Shown here in pieces: positions 8,432 through 16,502 of a stretch of DNA of 64,000 nt; the first letter of the stretch is position 1, and each line of letters starts with the position of its first letter. The DNA lies in the NCBI GenBank assembly GCA_913043285.1, contig CAJWML010000020.1:1-64000 (forward strand), read 5' to 3'. A model generated the notes under the pieces. That model was not told the origin of the DNA. It searched no databases and saw nothing but the letters and a program-made list of their open reading frames with translations. The position numbers were made by a program, and so were the translations under genes. The DNA comes from CAKZNE01 sp002695025 (GTDB lineage Bacteria; Bacteroidota; Bacteroidia; Flavobacteriales; Schleiferiaceae).

Positions 8432-8768
8432 AGAGGGAGAACTGAATGGGGTTTGTGCCGGCCAAGCTGTTCTTTGGTTTCATCCAATACTAAACATTAT
8501 GGATAATTTTCAGAGACTCAATACAGGCCGCACTTCGACTGTGCTCAGTGTGACCTGACTAAGAAAGAAGCAATCATTCCGCATTGTTATCCTGAGCTCT
8601 TCGTCAGGCTGCGCCATCGCTGTAGCTAATGCGCAAGCGATCAGGACAGGCTCAGTCGAAGGATAGACAATGCACGGATATGTTGGTTAGAAGGAGTAAC
8701 CACGTGTGATACAATCGCGCGGTAGCTGCGGAGTCGAAGGATGCTCAATCTGTATTAGTTTAATACCC

Positions 8769-8791
8769 AAGTGTAGCGGAACGCTACGCAT
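8769..8791. repeat. Dispersed hairpin repeat, copy 3
   Basis: Reads AAGTGTAGCGGAACGCTACGC and on: a compensated variant in which the stem GTAGCG/CGCTAC is kept although bases differ from the other copies. This suggests that the hairpin itself has been maintained. It lies directly after the 3' end of the SRPBCC lipoprotein gene. Confidence 0.7.
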
Positions 8792-8800
8792 AGAGGGAGT

Positions 8801-9394
8801 TTATTTGTGGTTGTAGCTGGTTTTATTTTCAACCTCTTTCTTTAATTCGCGATTAAATATTGGGAAAAATTTAATGGTCTGGTTGGCAACATCTCTGGCA
8901 CTAATGTTTGAATTTCCTTCTCCCTTGAAATCATCTTTCTGAATAAAGAGCGTCTGATTATCGGAAATTCTTTCTACTCTGAATCTGTGATTATCGGTTA
9001 GTCCCTGAAAAGAACCTTCCATCGGATCAGACCATCCGAATTCAACTTTGTCTGAAAAAATGAATTTATGCCTGGTTTCATAAATATTTCCGTCAAGCGA
9101 GTATGAAACGACCACCTTTCCATTAGGTGACTTATCTCCCCGGATACTTTTTAAAGTACTGCTCCAATTGGAAATATTCTCCCAATCAGTTAAAGTGTTC
9201 CAAACATCTTCCAAGGGAGCATTGATGGTTACAGATGTATAAGTTTGCCAATGATTTTCCCTGAGTTGAATAACTTTATTGTTTTCCATTTCTTCATTCT
9301 GGATATTTTCCTTTCTGGATTTAGTATGACAAGAAAATGCGAATAAGGATACTGCCAGTATCAGTATGCTATATTTTGGTAAGTTAAAAATCAT
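8801..9394 (-). CDS. Lipoprotein with SRPBCC (START-like) domain
   Basis: A 197-aa protein. Residues 1-21 form a lipoprotein signal with lipobox AFSC (Cys22). After a short charged linker the pattern TSVTINAPLEDVWNTLTDW (from about residue 53) is the classic start of SRPBCC/polyketide-cyclase-like domains, which bind hydrophobic ligands in a deep pocket; the fold continues to about residue 180 with the usual beta strands and C-terminal helix. The ligand is unknown. The gene is isolated, bracketed by the two copies of the 456-bp direct repeat, which marks it as part of the variable zone next to the Kiwa genes. Confidence 0.75.
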   Translation of the reverse strand: MIFNLPKYSILILAVSLFAFSCHTKSRKENIQNEEMENNKVIQLRENHWQTYTSVTINAPLEDVWNTLTDWENISNWSSTLKSIRGDKSPNGKVVVSYSLDGNIYETRHKFIFSDKVEFGWSDPMEGSFQGLTDNHRFRVERISDNQTLFIQKDDFKGEGNSNISARDVANQTIKFFPIFNRELKKEVENKTSYNHK

Positions 9395-9655
9395 TTTCTC
9401 TAATTAGCTAAAACGATCCGGCTACGTGCAGTGCGGGGTAAGCACAAGATAGTTAAATAGTACGAGCGCCCATGTTTTTGGTGCTCCGATACAGGCCGCA
9501 CTTCGATTGCGCCATTGCTGTAGCTAATGCGCCAGCGATCAGGACAGGCTCAGTGGAAGGATGGACGAGCTGAGTTTTGATTTTATGGATAGCAAGGCTT
9601 TATTTTTTTGAAAATCAGAAGGGATACAGGCCGCACTTCGACTCCGCTCAGTGTG

Positions 9656-10111
9656 AGCCTCCATATTGAATGGTTATTTCCTAATGTCATCCTGAAGGAG
9701 TAGAAGGATAGACATGGTAGTAAAGCGTAACGGGACGCTAGGAAAACGCGCGATGCAATCGCGCGGCAGCTGGGGTAGTGGAGATACAAAAGCGTAGTGG
9801 GACACTACGCTTGGATGGGGGAATAAAAGATACGATATAATGGCACCCTGGCTGGGGGAATATGAGCTCGCTTTGGTTCAGGTTCTTTCTCTTTTTGTCT
9901 TGACACAAAAAGAGAACAAAAAAGTCAAGCCTGCCTTCCCTGTCCTTAAAAACTACGCCCGTTGTTCCATTCGAAGTCCAAGCCGTGCGCTTTGCTTACT
10001 TCGGGACTTCTCCTGTGGACCAGCGGTCTTGTTTTATTACAGCCATGGAAGGAGGGCGGTACCTTCTATCCCGGTCGCACTTCGACTCCACTTCGTCAAG
10101 CTCAGCACAGG
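9656..10111 (+). repeat. 456-bp direct repeat, right copy
   Basis: Matches 7804-8259 almost base for base in the same orientation. Both borders fall inside dispersed-repeat sequence (gtgtgagcct at the left, cagcacagg at the right), which suggests recombination at short repeats created the duplication. Confidence 0.9.
9790..9812. repeat. Dispersed hairpin repeat, copy within right direct repeat
   Basis: Identical to the hairpin at 7938-7960 because it lies inside the duplicated 456-bp segment. Confidence 0.8.
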
Positions 10112-10137
10112 CTCAGTCAAAGGATGGACGATACTTT

Positions 10138-10386
10138 TTAATCCTTCTTAACCCTGTCCAGTAGCTTTTCAAAACCGTAAAAGGGCAAAGCCAGCAGGAG
10201 CAGAAGTAAGGGTAACCATAAAAGCTCTATCACTAAACCTGAAAGGTGATAAGGCAGGGCATAAATCAATAGCCGTATGATTACGCCACTGATGGCTAGT
10301 TTAGCTAAGAACTTCAACTTCTTTTTATCCGCAGTCTTTTTAGACTCAATATCTGTTTTGATTTCTTCTACCGATGGCTCTCTCAT
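10138..10386 (-). CDS. Small two-helix membrane protein, function unknown
   Basis: An 82-aa protein with a charged, lysine-rich N-terminus (about 1-27) and two hydrophobic segments (about 28-46 and 50-70), the second very leucine-rich, ending in a basic tail. It looks like a genuine short inner-membrane protein but belongs to no family recognised here. It lies on the same strand as the Kiwa genes but is separated from them by about 240 bases that include a dispersed hairpin repeat, so co-transcription is uncertain. Confidence 0.55.
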   Translation of the reverse strand: MREPSVEEIKTDIESKKTADKKKLKFLAKLAISGVIIRLLIYALPYHLSGLVIELLWLPLLLLLLALPFYGFEKLLDRVKKD

Positions 10387-10588
10387 GATTTAAGCTGACA
10401 GGAAAATGCAATGTAGTTAAATAGTACAGCATCCTTATTTTTGGTACTCCGATGCAGGTTGCACTTCGACTCCGCTCAGTGTGACCTGACTAAGAAAGAA
10501 GCAATCATTCAGCATTGTCATCCTGAGCCCTTCGTCAAGCTCAGGACAGGCTCAGGCGAAGGATAGACAATATGTGTTAGTTATACCA

Positions 10589-10611
10589 AAGCGTAGTGGG
10601 ACGCTACGCTT
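10589..10611. repeat. Dispersed hairpin repeat, copy downstream of kwaB
   Basis: Same AAGCGTAG...CTACGCTT hairpin, 12 bases beyond the kwaB stop codon on its 3' side. It is preceded by a copy of the tcatcctgagcccttcg repeat (10518-10570). It might act as a transcript end for kwaAB. Confidence 0.75.
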
Positions 10612-10623
10612 AGATGGGCAGTA

Positions 10624-11574
10624 TTATGCACTTGGGTTTACTGGTTTAGTACTCTCAACATCAAAATCTTCTTCTGTCAATTCTGAATGAAGCCGTTTGT
10701 TTTGCAATAGAGTCAAAATATCTTCAAGTGTTTCATCAGTTATCACAATTCGTTCTTCTTCGAATTGAATGTTCCATCCCTTTGAGGTACTTAGATTTTG
10801 AAGTCGTTGCAAATACATCTGATTCCTGTAATGGCCTAAGTTTCTGATTGTCGCAATTTTTCGTAAGTATCTTTGATTATTTCCCACTCTATTGGTCAGA
10901 ATTTCCATATTTATGAAAATATTCAGTTGGGTAACTTCCTCATACATTTCTTCTGCATTGTTTATCATTCCTTCGCGAAAGTTCAATCCTCTCTCAAAAT
11001 CTTTTTTTGATAGAATGAAAAGAAAATCATTGAAGTAGAGCAGATCAACACTTCTAGAAATACTGAACACGTTTTCTTGCTCTAAATCTTCAAATCGGTT
11101 CTCATTAAAAAGTAAAGGAATTAATCCCTTACTTCGTTTCATTCGCCAATTTTCAGGCAGTGTTTTAAAGCCAACGACCTGAATACCCTCTGAATTTCTG
11201 AGTATTATCATATAAGCCTTAGACTTGACCAATTCTTCTACATTTTCAATAATGTCTTCTTCAGGATTAAGATCTTCAAGCTGCTCAAAAATGCGGTAGA
11301 AGTCAGTTTCCTCATACCTTATTGCTCTTACTTGATCTGCTTCAGGTTCAGGACAATCATAGGTATATTCTTCAACCGTATTTGAGTGGTTAACATGATT
11401 GACCAGTATGTTTCTTAGTCTGTTTTCTAGCCTTTGATCAATTGGAACATATCTAACTGTATATTGTGAAATCCTATTCCGCTTGTATTCTTTAACAACT
11501 GCTAAAGTTACATTAGCAGTTCTAAAATCAAGAGCTTTTAATTGTTGTAAGGTTTGTTTCTGTCTATTAGGCAT
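10624..11574 (-). CDS. kwaB: KwaB, DUF4868-type effector of the Kiwa anti-phage system
   Basis: A 316-aa soluble, acidic protein. The order of blocks matches DUF4868/KwaB: an N-terminal part with paired acidic patches, a central strand pair (AYMIILRNSEGIQVVGFKTL, about 126-145), then LLYFNDFLFILSKKDFE (about 184-200), the family-like NFREGM (about 203-208), and a C-terminal helical/strand region ending in an acidic tail. KwaB acts with the membrane protein KwaA; Kiwa protects bacteria against phages and KwaB is reported to be the DNA-interacting partner. The start overlaps the end of kwaA by 8 bases, which supports translational coupling. Recognition is by pattern and gene pairing, not by alignment. 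Confidence 0.8.
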   Translation of the reverse strand: MPNRQKQTLQQLKALDFRTANVTLAVVKEYKRNRISQYTVRYVPIDQRLENRLRNILVNHVNHSNTVEEYTYDCPEPEADQVRAIRYEETDFYRIFEQLEDLNPEEDIIENVEELVKSKAYMIILRNSEGIQVVGFKTLPENWRMKRSKGLIPLLFNENRFEDLEQENVFSISRSVDLLYFNDFLFILSKKDFERGLNFREGMINNAEEMYEEVTQLNIFINMEILTNRVGNNQRYLRKIATIRNLGHYRNQMYLQRLQNLSTSKGWNIQFEEERIVITDETLEDILTLLQNKRLHSELTEEDFDVESTKPVNPSA

Positions 11575-12124
11575 CTTTAGTCTCTTTGTCAGTTACGAAG
11601 TAGAGGAAGCGGGTTAGGCTCCTTATATAAAATCTTTCACCTGATTTCATTTCGTATTTGCTTATGACGATGGTAGAGTATGACTTTCCATCAAACTCAT
11701 ATTCTAAATCATAAAGGTTATATCCAGCCAAAAGCAAAATAGGGTTCATAAACACTGACTTACTTTTAATCGTGAGTAGAAGTAGTAACAACAGAAATAT
11801 TGCAAGCGAAATGATATCTTCCACCTTAGAAAGGTCAAACCCAAAAAAAGACACGATGTATGGAATTGTATAATTGATTAAATCAATCGAGCGATTTTTT
11901 ACAGCTTGAACTGTAACAGGCATGTTACCTCTCCTTATAGAATTGATGGTTGTGAAAAGTAAAATAACACTTAATATTGATAAACCAAGTAAAATTGAAA
12001 TGCCTATCGGGTGACTAAAATCATAGTATTTATAAAAATCAAAATCTTTAACCGCTAGGATTAAAAATAGAGGAGAGTAAGCACTAATGAATAAAAGTAT
12101 TGCTGTTAGCAGTTTTGGTTTCAT
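11567..12124 (-). CDS. kwaA: KwaA, membrane protein of the Kiwa anti-phage system
   Basis: A 185-aa membrane protein from the ATG at 12122-12124 (MKPKLLTAILLF); an ATG at 12166 would add 14 polar residues and is less likely. Four hydrophobic segments can be seen at about 5-28, 38-60, 83-98 and 105-122, then a cytoplasmic-looking C-terminal domain of about 50 residues with strands. Known KwaA proteins are four-helix membrane proteins of this size that sense phage attack and recruit KwaB. The 8-base overlap with the DUF4868-type gene behind it is the main argument for the name. The location in a repeat-rich variable zone is typical for defence genes. Confidence 0.75.
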   Translation of the reverse strand: MKPKLLTAILLFISAYSPLFLILAVKDFDFYKYYDFSHPIGISILLGLSILSVILLFTTINSIRRGNMPVTVQAVKNRSIDLINYTIPYIVSFFGFDLSKVEDIISLAIFLLLLLLLTIKSKSVFMNPILLLAGYNLYDLEYEFDGKSYSTIVISKYEMKSGERFYIRSLTRFLYFVTDKETKDA

Positions 12125-12356
12125 GCCTGTGCTGTATTCATTTGTCTTGAGTTTTAAACATACCACATAAGTTAGTAGGTAAAGATAAATTTTGAACTAC
12201 ATAAGCTTAAAAATATGCTGTAGATGTTGTTTAACATTACTTATCTGAAAAGTATAAATGCATTATTATTTGGCAAAATATCGCAAAAAATCTCATACCA
12301 CCTACTCCATACTTTTCAAACCGTCATTTTCCTAAGATAAACGGCAACCTATACGC

Positions 12357-12390
12357 ATAAAAAGAGCCCCACCACAATGGGCAGGGCCTT
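12357..12390 (-). terminator. Terminator of the seven-gene minus-strand operon
   Basis: On the minus strand the sequence GCCCTGCC...GGTGGGGC forms an 8-bp stem with two wobble pairs and is followed by TCTTTTTAT. It lies 26 bases after the last gene of the porin/peptidase operon. Confidence 0.65.
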
Positions 12391-12415
12391 CCTCTCTTCT
12401 GACTTAATTGAAAAC

Positions 12416-13633
12416 CTAAAATATCACCTGGAACAGTAGCTGTCCCATTAAAGTGTTGTTGGGCAGGCTGGCGTTATCATAAGAGGATACGGCTGCTTGT
12501 ATCTTCAAGGCGTTTTGTTTGAAGTATTTGGAGAATCCGGCTGTCCAGCCTTTGGTGTCGGAGATCGCGGAATTGGCGTTGTTCTCAAATTCGGGCATCA
12601 GGGCGCTATAACGCACATCCAAAGCGTAACCGGAGCGGGTTACGTAACCTGCCTGTACATTGTAGGCGCTGCCCAGCGCTAAAAACTCACTGATCTGCGT
12701 AGGAATGAGGATCTCGGTAGCGGCTATATCGGTATAGGAGCCGTCCAGCGAAGTGGCTGTGGCCACCGTGTATTCGCCCAACAAAGAAAAGCCTTTGAAC
12801 TTGAAGAGCAGGTCGGCATATACCTGGCGGTAGTCCGGCAACTGGGTTTCACCCAGGGCGTTGTACATCAGGAAATCACCGTGCCCTTCGCCTACGGCAT
12901 TGCTGGCGCCATCGTTATAGCTGGCCGCTGCACCGATCACGAATTTGGGTTTCTGCTCATGGCCGAGGTCCGCAATCTGCTTTTCGTTGCCTTCGTAAAA
13001 CGTACCCAGGGGGTATACATCCAGGCGTGCTCCGTACTTCATACCGCCCAGGTCTATGTCGCGGGAATCGGCACCAAAGGAGTTTTTACCATCACCGGAG
13101 GTAACAGACAGCTGCGGCACCACGGCAAAGCGCTCCCCGCCAAAAGTGTTCTCCAGGTACAGTCCCAACTCACGACCGCTGTTGCTGTAAGCGGTGCTCA
13201 GGAGGCTGCGGTCCGGGAACTGCAGGTGATCTTCCATGATCAGCATCTCGCGGTTGTTGGTCACGTTCTGCTTTTGTCCGGCTGCGATCTTAAACTCCCC
13301 AAAAGGATTGTAACTGATCCAGGCATCCAAAAGGGGAGTGGGCTGACTGAAATCCGCCTGGAAGAAGAAGCTCACTTTTTCGTCCCTGGCCGTACCGGAA
13401 AAGTTGAGGTAGGTACGCCTGGCGTTAAAAAAGTAGTCGGCATCGTTCTCGCCTTGCTTTTCAAAGGCCAGCTGGGGTTGCAGCATACCGCTGATCTTAA
13501 AGGTATAGGCACCTTCATTGAGACCGAAATTCAGGCCGCTGCCCAATTCAAAATTGGCGGTATTGGGCTTTACCTGTGCGTTGCTTACAAGCACTCCAAG
13601 GCAAAAGGCGGATGATAGGATTATGTTTTTCAT
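12416..13633 (-). CDS. OprO/OprP-like outer-membrane porin
   Basis: A 405-aa protein with a signal peptide (about 1-19, ending SNAQ) and a mature beta-barrel of the phosphate-selective porin O/P family. Typical signs are an N-terminal FKISGMLQPQL strand, RRTYLNFSGT, FFFQADF, the strand pair AWISYNPFGEFKIAAGQ, then alternating aromatic strands to a C-terminal Phe (LLFQVIF). The family forms trimeric channels selective for anions, so a role in passing acidic peptides or dicarboxylates is plausible here. It is the last gene of the operon, 4 bases after the M14 carboxypeptidase gene, and the second porin of this type in the operon (compare 15185-16492). Confidence 0.88.
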   Translation of the reverse strand: MKNIILSSAFCLGVLVSNAQVKPNTANFELGSGLNFGLNEGAYTFKISGMLQPQLAFEKQGENDADYFFNARRTYLNFSGTARDEKVSFFFQADFSQPTPLLDAWISYNPFGEFKIAAGQKQNVTNNREMLIMEDHLQFPDRSLLSTAYSNSGRELGLYLENTFGGERFAVVPQLSVTSGDGKNSFGADSRDIDLGGMKYGARLDVYPLGTFYEGNEKQIADLGHEQKPKFVIGAAASYNDGASNAVGEGHGDFLMYNALGETQLPDYRQVYADLLFKFKGFSLLGEYTVATATSLDGSYTDIAATEILIPTQISEFLALGSAYNVQAGYVTRSGYALDVRYSALMPEFENNANSAISDTKGWTAGFSKYFKQNALKIQAAVSSYDNASLPNNTLMGQLLFQVIF

Positions 13634-13637
13634 GGTA

Positions 13638-15182
13638 TTAGAGAGCTTCTTTATTTAGATATCGGTAAACGGGTAATTCTGCACCCTCTTCGGTGTGCAG
13701 CACATCGTAATTCACAAAGCTGTTGGGCGCTTCAGGTTCCAGCGCTTCCACGGCCAGTCCGGCCCGGTCCTGATCCATTCGGATCACGAAAGTTCCGGCC
13801 GGAAGGTCTTTCACAATGCGGGTTATAGAGGTGGAAACCCTTTGGCGGTGTACCCCTTCGTATTTTTCGGCCTCCTGTAAATAGTATTCCACGGTATAGC
13901 GTTCCACTTCTACAGATCTGCTTTGATTTAGCGTGTCTATTTTCAGTCCCAGGATCTTTAGCTTTTCGGCCAGCTTTGCCTGTTCCGGCATCAGGAGGTA
14001 AGCGCGGGGACGCGGACGACTCACCTGTGCTTTGGTCTGCCAGGCATCTTTCATGCGCACCTTAAAGTCTTTTTTCTCCACGCTTTCCAGATCTATCAGG
14101 GTCATGGAAACCTCGGTGACCGGGGTTTGATGTTTTACCACGGCCTCGGTCGGTTTGGCTTTGGCGCGGGCCAGCACTTGTTTTACTTCTGCCGTTTCAT
14201 CGTAAGCCGTTCTCAGGTACGAAAGACCCACCAGGAAGGTGGTGTATGCCCTGCGTTTGAAGGAAGTCCTACCGATGCCGATACCCCGCACTTCCACCAG
14301 GGTGGAAATGGTATTGGCCAGGGCGTAGGAGGTGGCGCTGGAGCGTGAGTTCAGGGAACCCTGGTGAAATTCCACCGCACCCAGCACATCCGAAGCGGAG
14401 AAGTAGGCATGGCTGGTGATCTCTTTGGACTCCAGCAGGCTGCCGGCTTCCTTCACAAAGGTCTCCTTCGTGTAGTTCCGGAGTTCTTCCGCTACGTTGA
14501 GGTTGCCGGAATAGAGGAACATCACGTCAAAGCCGTTGGTTACGCCCCATTCGCCAATGTGGGTAAAATCCCTGCGGTAGGGGCGGTATTCGTGAAAATC
14601 CAAGGCCACATGGGCCTGGTAATCACTGAAAGCCTGTTTGAGCGATACACTCTCCGGGGCCATGAGCTTGGTCTGATCACGGTTCAGGTCCAGCCCGTTA
14701 TGCGAATCCCGGGTCAGTTTTTCGCTGCCGTCAATATTGGCCATGGGAACTATGGCTATTTCCAGTCGATCGAGAAGATAGGCGTGTTCGGGATTGTTCA
14801 GCAACTGATCGAGCAGATACAACAGACCTTCGGTGCTGGCGGGCTCGTTGCCGTGCAGGCCTCCCTGCAGCCAAACGCGTAACTTGTCAGAGCCTTTACC
14901 TCTTTTGAGTACGATCATGGGAATGTCTTTTCCCTTCTGGCTTTTCCCGATAAAGGAAAGGCTCATTACATCGGAGTGAGCGGCCAGGCGTTCGTTGATG
15001 AAGGCCATCATTTCCTCATAGTCGGTAAAGCCTCTTTTCTTTTGAAAGGCAGGGGTATTGATGTCCACCTCCGGATCAGGGAAGAACTTCTCGGTGATCT
15101 CCTTGCTTTGCGGGTTGGTGAGTTGTGCGGGGCAGTTAAAGGCCAGCAGCAGGGCGGATAGGATGAAAATAAACTGTCGCAT
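13638..15182 (-). CDS. Secreted M14-family zinc carboxypeptidase
   Basis: Read from the ATG at 15180-15182 (514 aa), the protein begins with a signal peptide MRQFIFILSALLLAFNCPAQ; an ATG at 15221 would overlap the upstream gene and bury the signal, so it is rejected. Catalytic features of M14 peptidases are present: HGNE gives zinc ligands His110 and Glu113, LNRD gives the substrate-binding Asn167-Arg168 pair, DFHEY gives the third ligand His197, and TLVEVRG gives the general-base Glu297. About 180 further residues follow the catalytic domain and probably form beta structure. It should remove C-terminal residues from peptides in the periplasm or outside. Its place between two porins and next to isoaspartyl dipeptidase points to peptide use. 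Confidence 0.88.
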   Translation of the reverse strand: MRQFIFILSALLLAFNCPAQLTNPQSKEITEKFFPDPEVDINTPAFQKKRGFTDYEEMMAFINERLAAHSDVMSLSFIGKSQKGKDIPMIVLKRGKGSDKLRVWLQGGLHGNEPASTEGLLYLLDQLLNNPEHAYLLDRLEIAIVPMANIDGSEKLTRDSHNGLDLNRDQTKLMAPESVSLKQAFSDYQAHVALDFHEYRPYRRDFTHIGEWGVTNGFDVMFLYSGNLNVAEELRNYTKETFVKEAGSLLESKEITSHAYFSASDVLGAVEFHQGSLNSRSSATSYALANTISTLVEVRGIGIGRTSFKRRAYTTFLVGLSYLRTAYDETAEVKQVLARAKAKPTEAVVKHQTPVTEVSMTLIDLESVEKKDFKVRMKDAWQTKAQVSRPRPRAYLLMPEQAKLAEKLKILGLKIDTLNQSRSVEVERYTVEYYLQEAEKYEGVHRQRVSTSITRIVKDLPAGTFVIRMDQDRAGLAVEALEPEAPNSFVNYDVLHTEEGAELPVYRYLNKEAL

Positions 15183-15184
15183 AC

Positions 15185-16492
15185 TTAAAAAGAAAAGGTG
15201 GTTATTACGCGGCCGATCCATTCGTTGTCGTTCATGGGATTGCCGGTATTGTCATTGGATCCGGGGGCACAATCCACATAAGTTAGTGCGCCCTGGATCT
15301 TAAAGCCGTAGCCGCGCATAAAGTATTTGGTGAGCCCCAGGGTGTAATAGTTGGGGCGGTTGTAAAAGGTGCCGTTGTTGAGAAAGGAGTGCCTGTCGGC
15401 ATCCATGTGGCAATAGCGCGCATCTACCGAGATGAGGTTCTTGAAGACGTAGCCCATCTGCAGGTTATAGCCCTTGCCGAGCATCATACGGCCTTTCACG
15501 TAATTCTCCACATCCCGTTCACCGTCCACATCAAAACTGGTGGCCACGGTACCATCGTTACGTACGCGCTGGGTAATGTCATCCGGTACGGTGGCAGCTG
15601 AGCCTACAAATTCACCCAGCATACTGAAGCCGTGGTATTTGAGCATAAAGTCTAGGCCGTATTTGGTGTAATTGGGAAGGGATTCCTCACCGGCATCGTT
15701 CAGGTAGATAATGTCGCCACTCCCGCGACCCCTGCGACTGCTCATGCCGCTGTTGTAACTGTAGGTGGCACCCACCAGCATTTTCAGTGAAAGTTCATGT
15801 ACGATATCCCCCTGGCGGTATTGTCCGAACTTGGTAAACAGTCCGAAGGGAAGAAAATCCAGGCGACCACCCACTTTGAGGCCACCGTGATCCCTGCCGA
15901 ATACGTTGGAGCCATCTCCGTTGGTAAGGGCAAAAGCGGGTTTAAAATAAGCGCCACCATCGGTACGGAAACGTCCGTCTACAAACAGACCGAACTCGCG
16001 GATACTGGCAAAGCTGGAGGTAACCCGGCTGCGCTCCACCAGTTGCAGGGTTTGTGAACCCTGCGACAGCTCCAGGTTGTCGGTAGGAGTTACTTTCTGT
16101 CCTACGGTGATCTGAATGTTGTCGGTAATGTTATAGCCGATCCAGGCGTCAAACAGTAAGCCGTCCGCTTCATCACCGGTCTCGGAGTTACCGCTGAAAT
16201 CGGCCTGAAAGCGGTATTCAATTTTTTGCTGGACGGCATTACCGGAAAGCCTCAGTCGCAGCCTACGCATACGGAACCTTTGCTGCAGCTGGTCCAGCTC
16301 CGGATCGGTATAGCTTTTAAACTCGTAGTAGGGCTGCATATACCCCCGCAGGTTAATGCGGTAATCCTCCTTGGCATCGGAGAAGGTGAGGCCTTCTCCC
16401 ATGGTGTAGTAGTGCAGCTTTTGTTCCTGAGCAAAAAACAGGGCCGGAGCCAGCAACAGGACCAGGAGTAACCCGATGTAGTTCTTTTTCAT
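15185..16492 (-). CDS. OprO/OprP-like outer-membrane porin (second)
   Basis: A 435-aa porin with a signal peptide (about 1-21, ending FFAQ), followed by the family pattern YRINLRGYMQPYYEFKSY, RMRRLRLRLSG, YRFQADF and DAWIGYNITDNIQITVGQ, ending in TTFSF with the terminal Phe. It is a paralogue of the porin at 12416-13633 with the same strand order but low overall identity, so the duplication is not recent. It lies 10 bases after iadA and 2 bases before the M14 peptidase start. Two channels of the same class around a peptidase suggest different substrates or hetero-oligomers. Confidence 0.88.
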   Translation of the reverse strand: MKKNYIGLLLVLLLAPALFFAQEQKLHYYTMGEGLTFSDAKEDYRINLRGYMQPYYEFKSYTDPELDQLQQRFRMRRLRLRLSGNAVQQKIEYRFQADFSGNSETGDEADGLLFDAWIGYNITDNIQITVGQKVTPTDNLELSQGSQTLQLVERSRVTSSFASIREFGLFVDGRFRTDGGAYFKPAFALTNGDGSNVFGRDHGGLKVGGRLDFLPFGLFTKFGQYRQGDIVHELSLKMLVGATYSYNSGMSSRRGRGSGDIIYLNDAGEESLPNYTKYGLDFMLKYHGFSMLGEFVGSAATVPDDITQRVRNDGTVATSFDVDGERDVENYVKGRMMLGKGYNLQMGYVFKNLISVDARYCHMDADRHSFLNNGTFYNRPNYYTLGLTKYFMRGYGFKIQGALTYVDCAPGSNDNTGNPMNDNEWIGRVITTFSF

Positions 16493-16502
16493 AAATTATT
16501 TT

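Larger units (their letters stand above)
7634..8800. other. Repeat-rich intergenic zone, no real gene
   Basis: This 1.17-kb stretch is a patchwork of dispersed repeats: copies of a tcatcctgagcccttcg element (near 7786, 7832, 8306, 8587), perfect hairpins of the AAGCGTAGTG type (7938, 8409, 8769), a CGCGCGAT/ATCGCGCG hairpin, and the first copy of the 456-bp direct repeat. Open frames at 7988-8347 and 8355-8558 are composed of these repeats and are not considered genes. Confidence 0.7.
9395..10137. other. Repeat-rich intergenic zone with right copy of the direct repeat
   Basis: Contains worn copies of the dispersed repeat (about 9490-9565), then the right copy of the 456-bp repeat (9656-10111) up to the small membrane protein gene. 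The open frame 9840-10151 lies mostly in the repeat and is not taken as a gene. Confidence 0.7.

Noticed and set aside
8355..8558. 67-codon open frame
   Set aside because: Composed of dispersed repeat copies and a hairpin at 8409; no protein-like features.
7786..10611. Possible CRISPR array
   Set aside because: Repeats are irregularly spaced, of several kinds, and there are no uniform spacers or cas genes.
12881..13615. 244-codon open frame on the plus strand opposite the porin gene
   Set aside because: Antisense shadow of a clear OprO/P-like porin; GC-rich third positions of the real gene create it.
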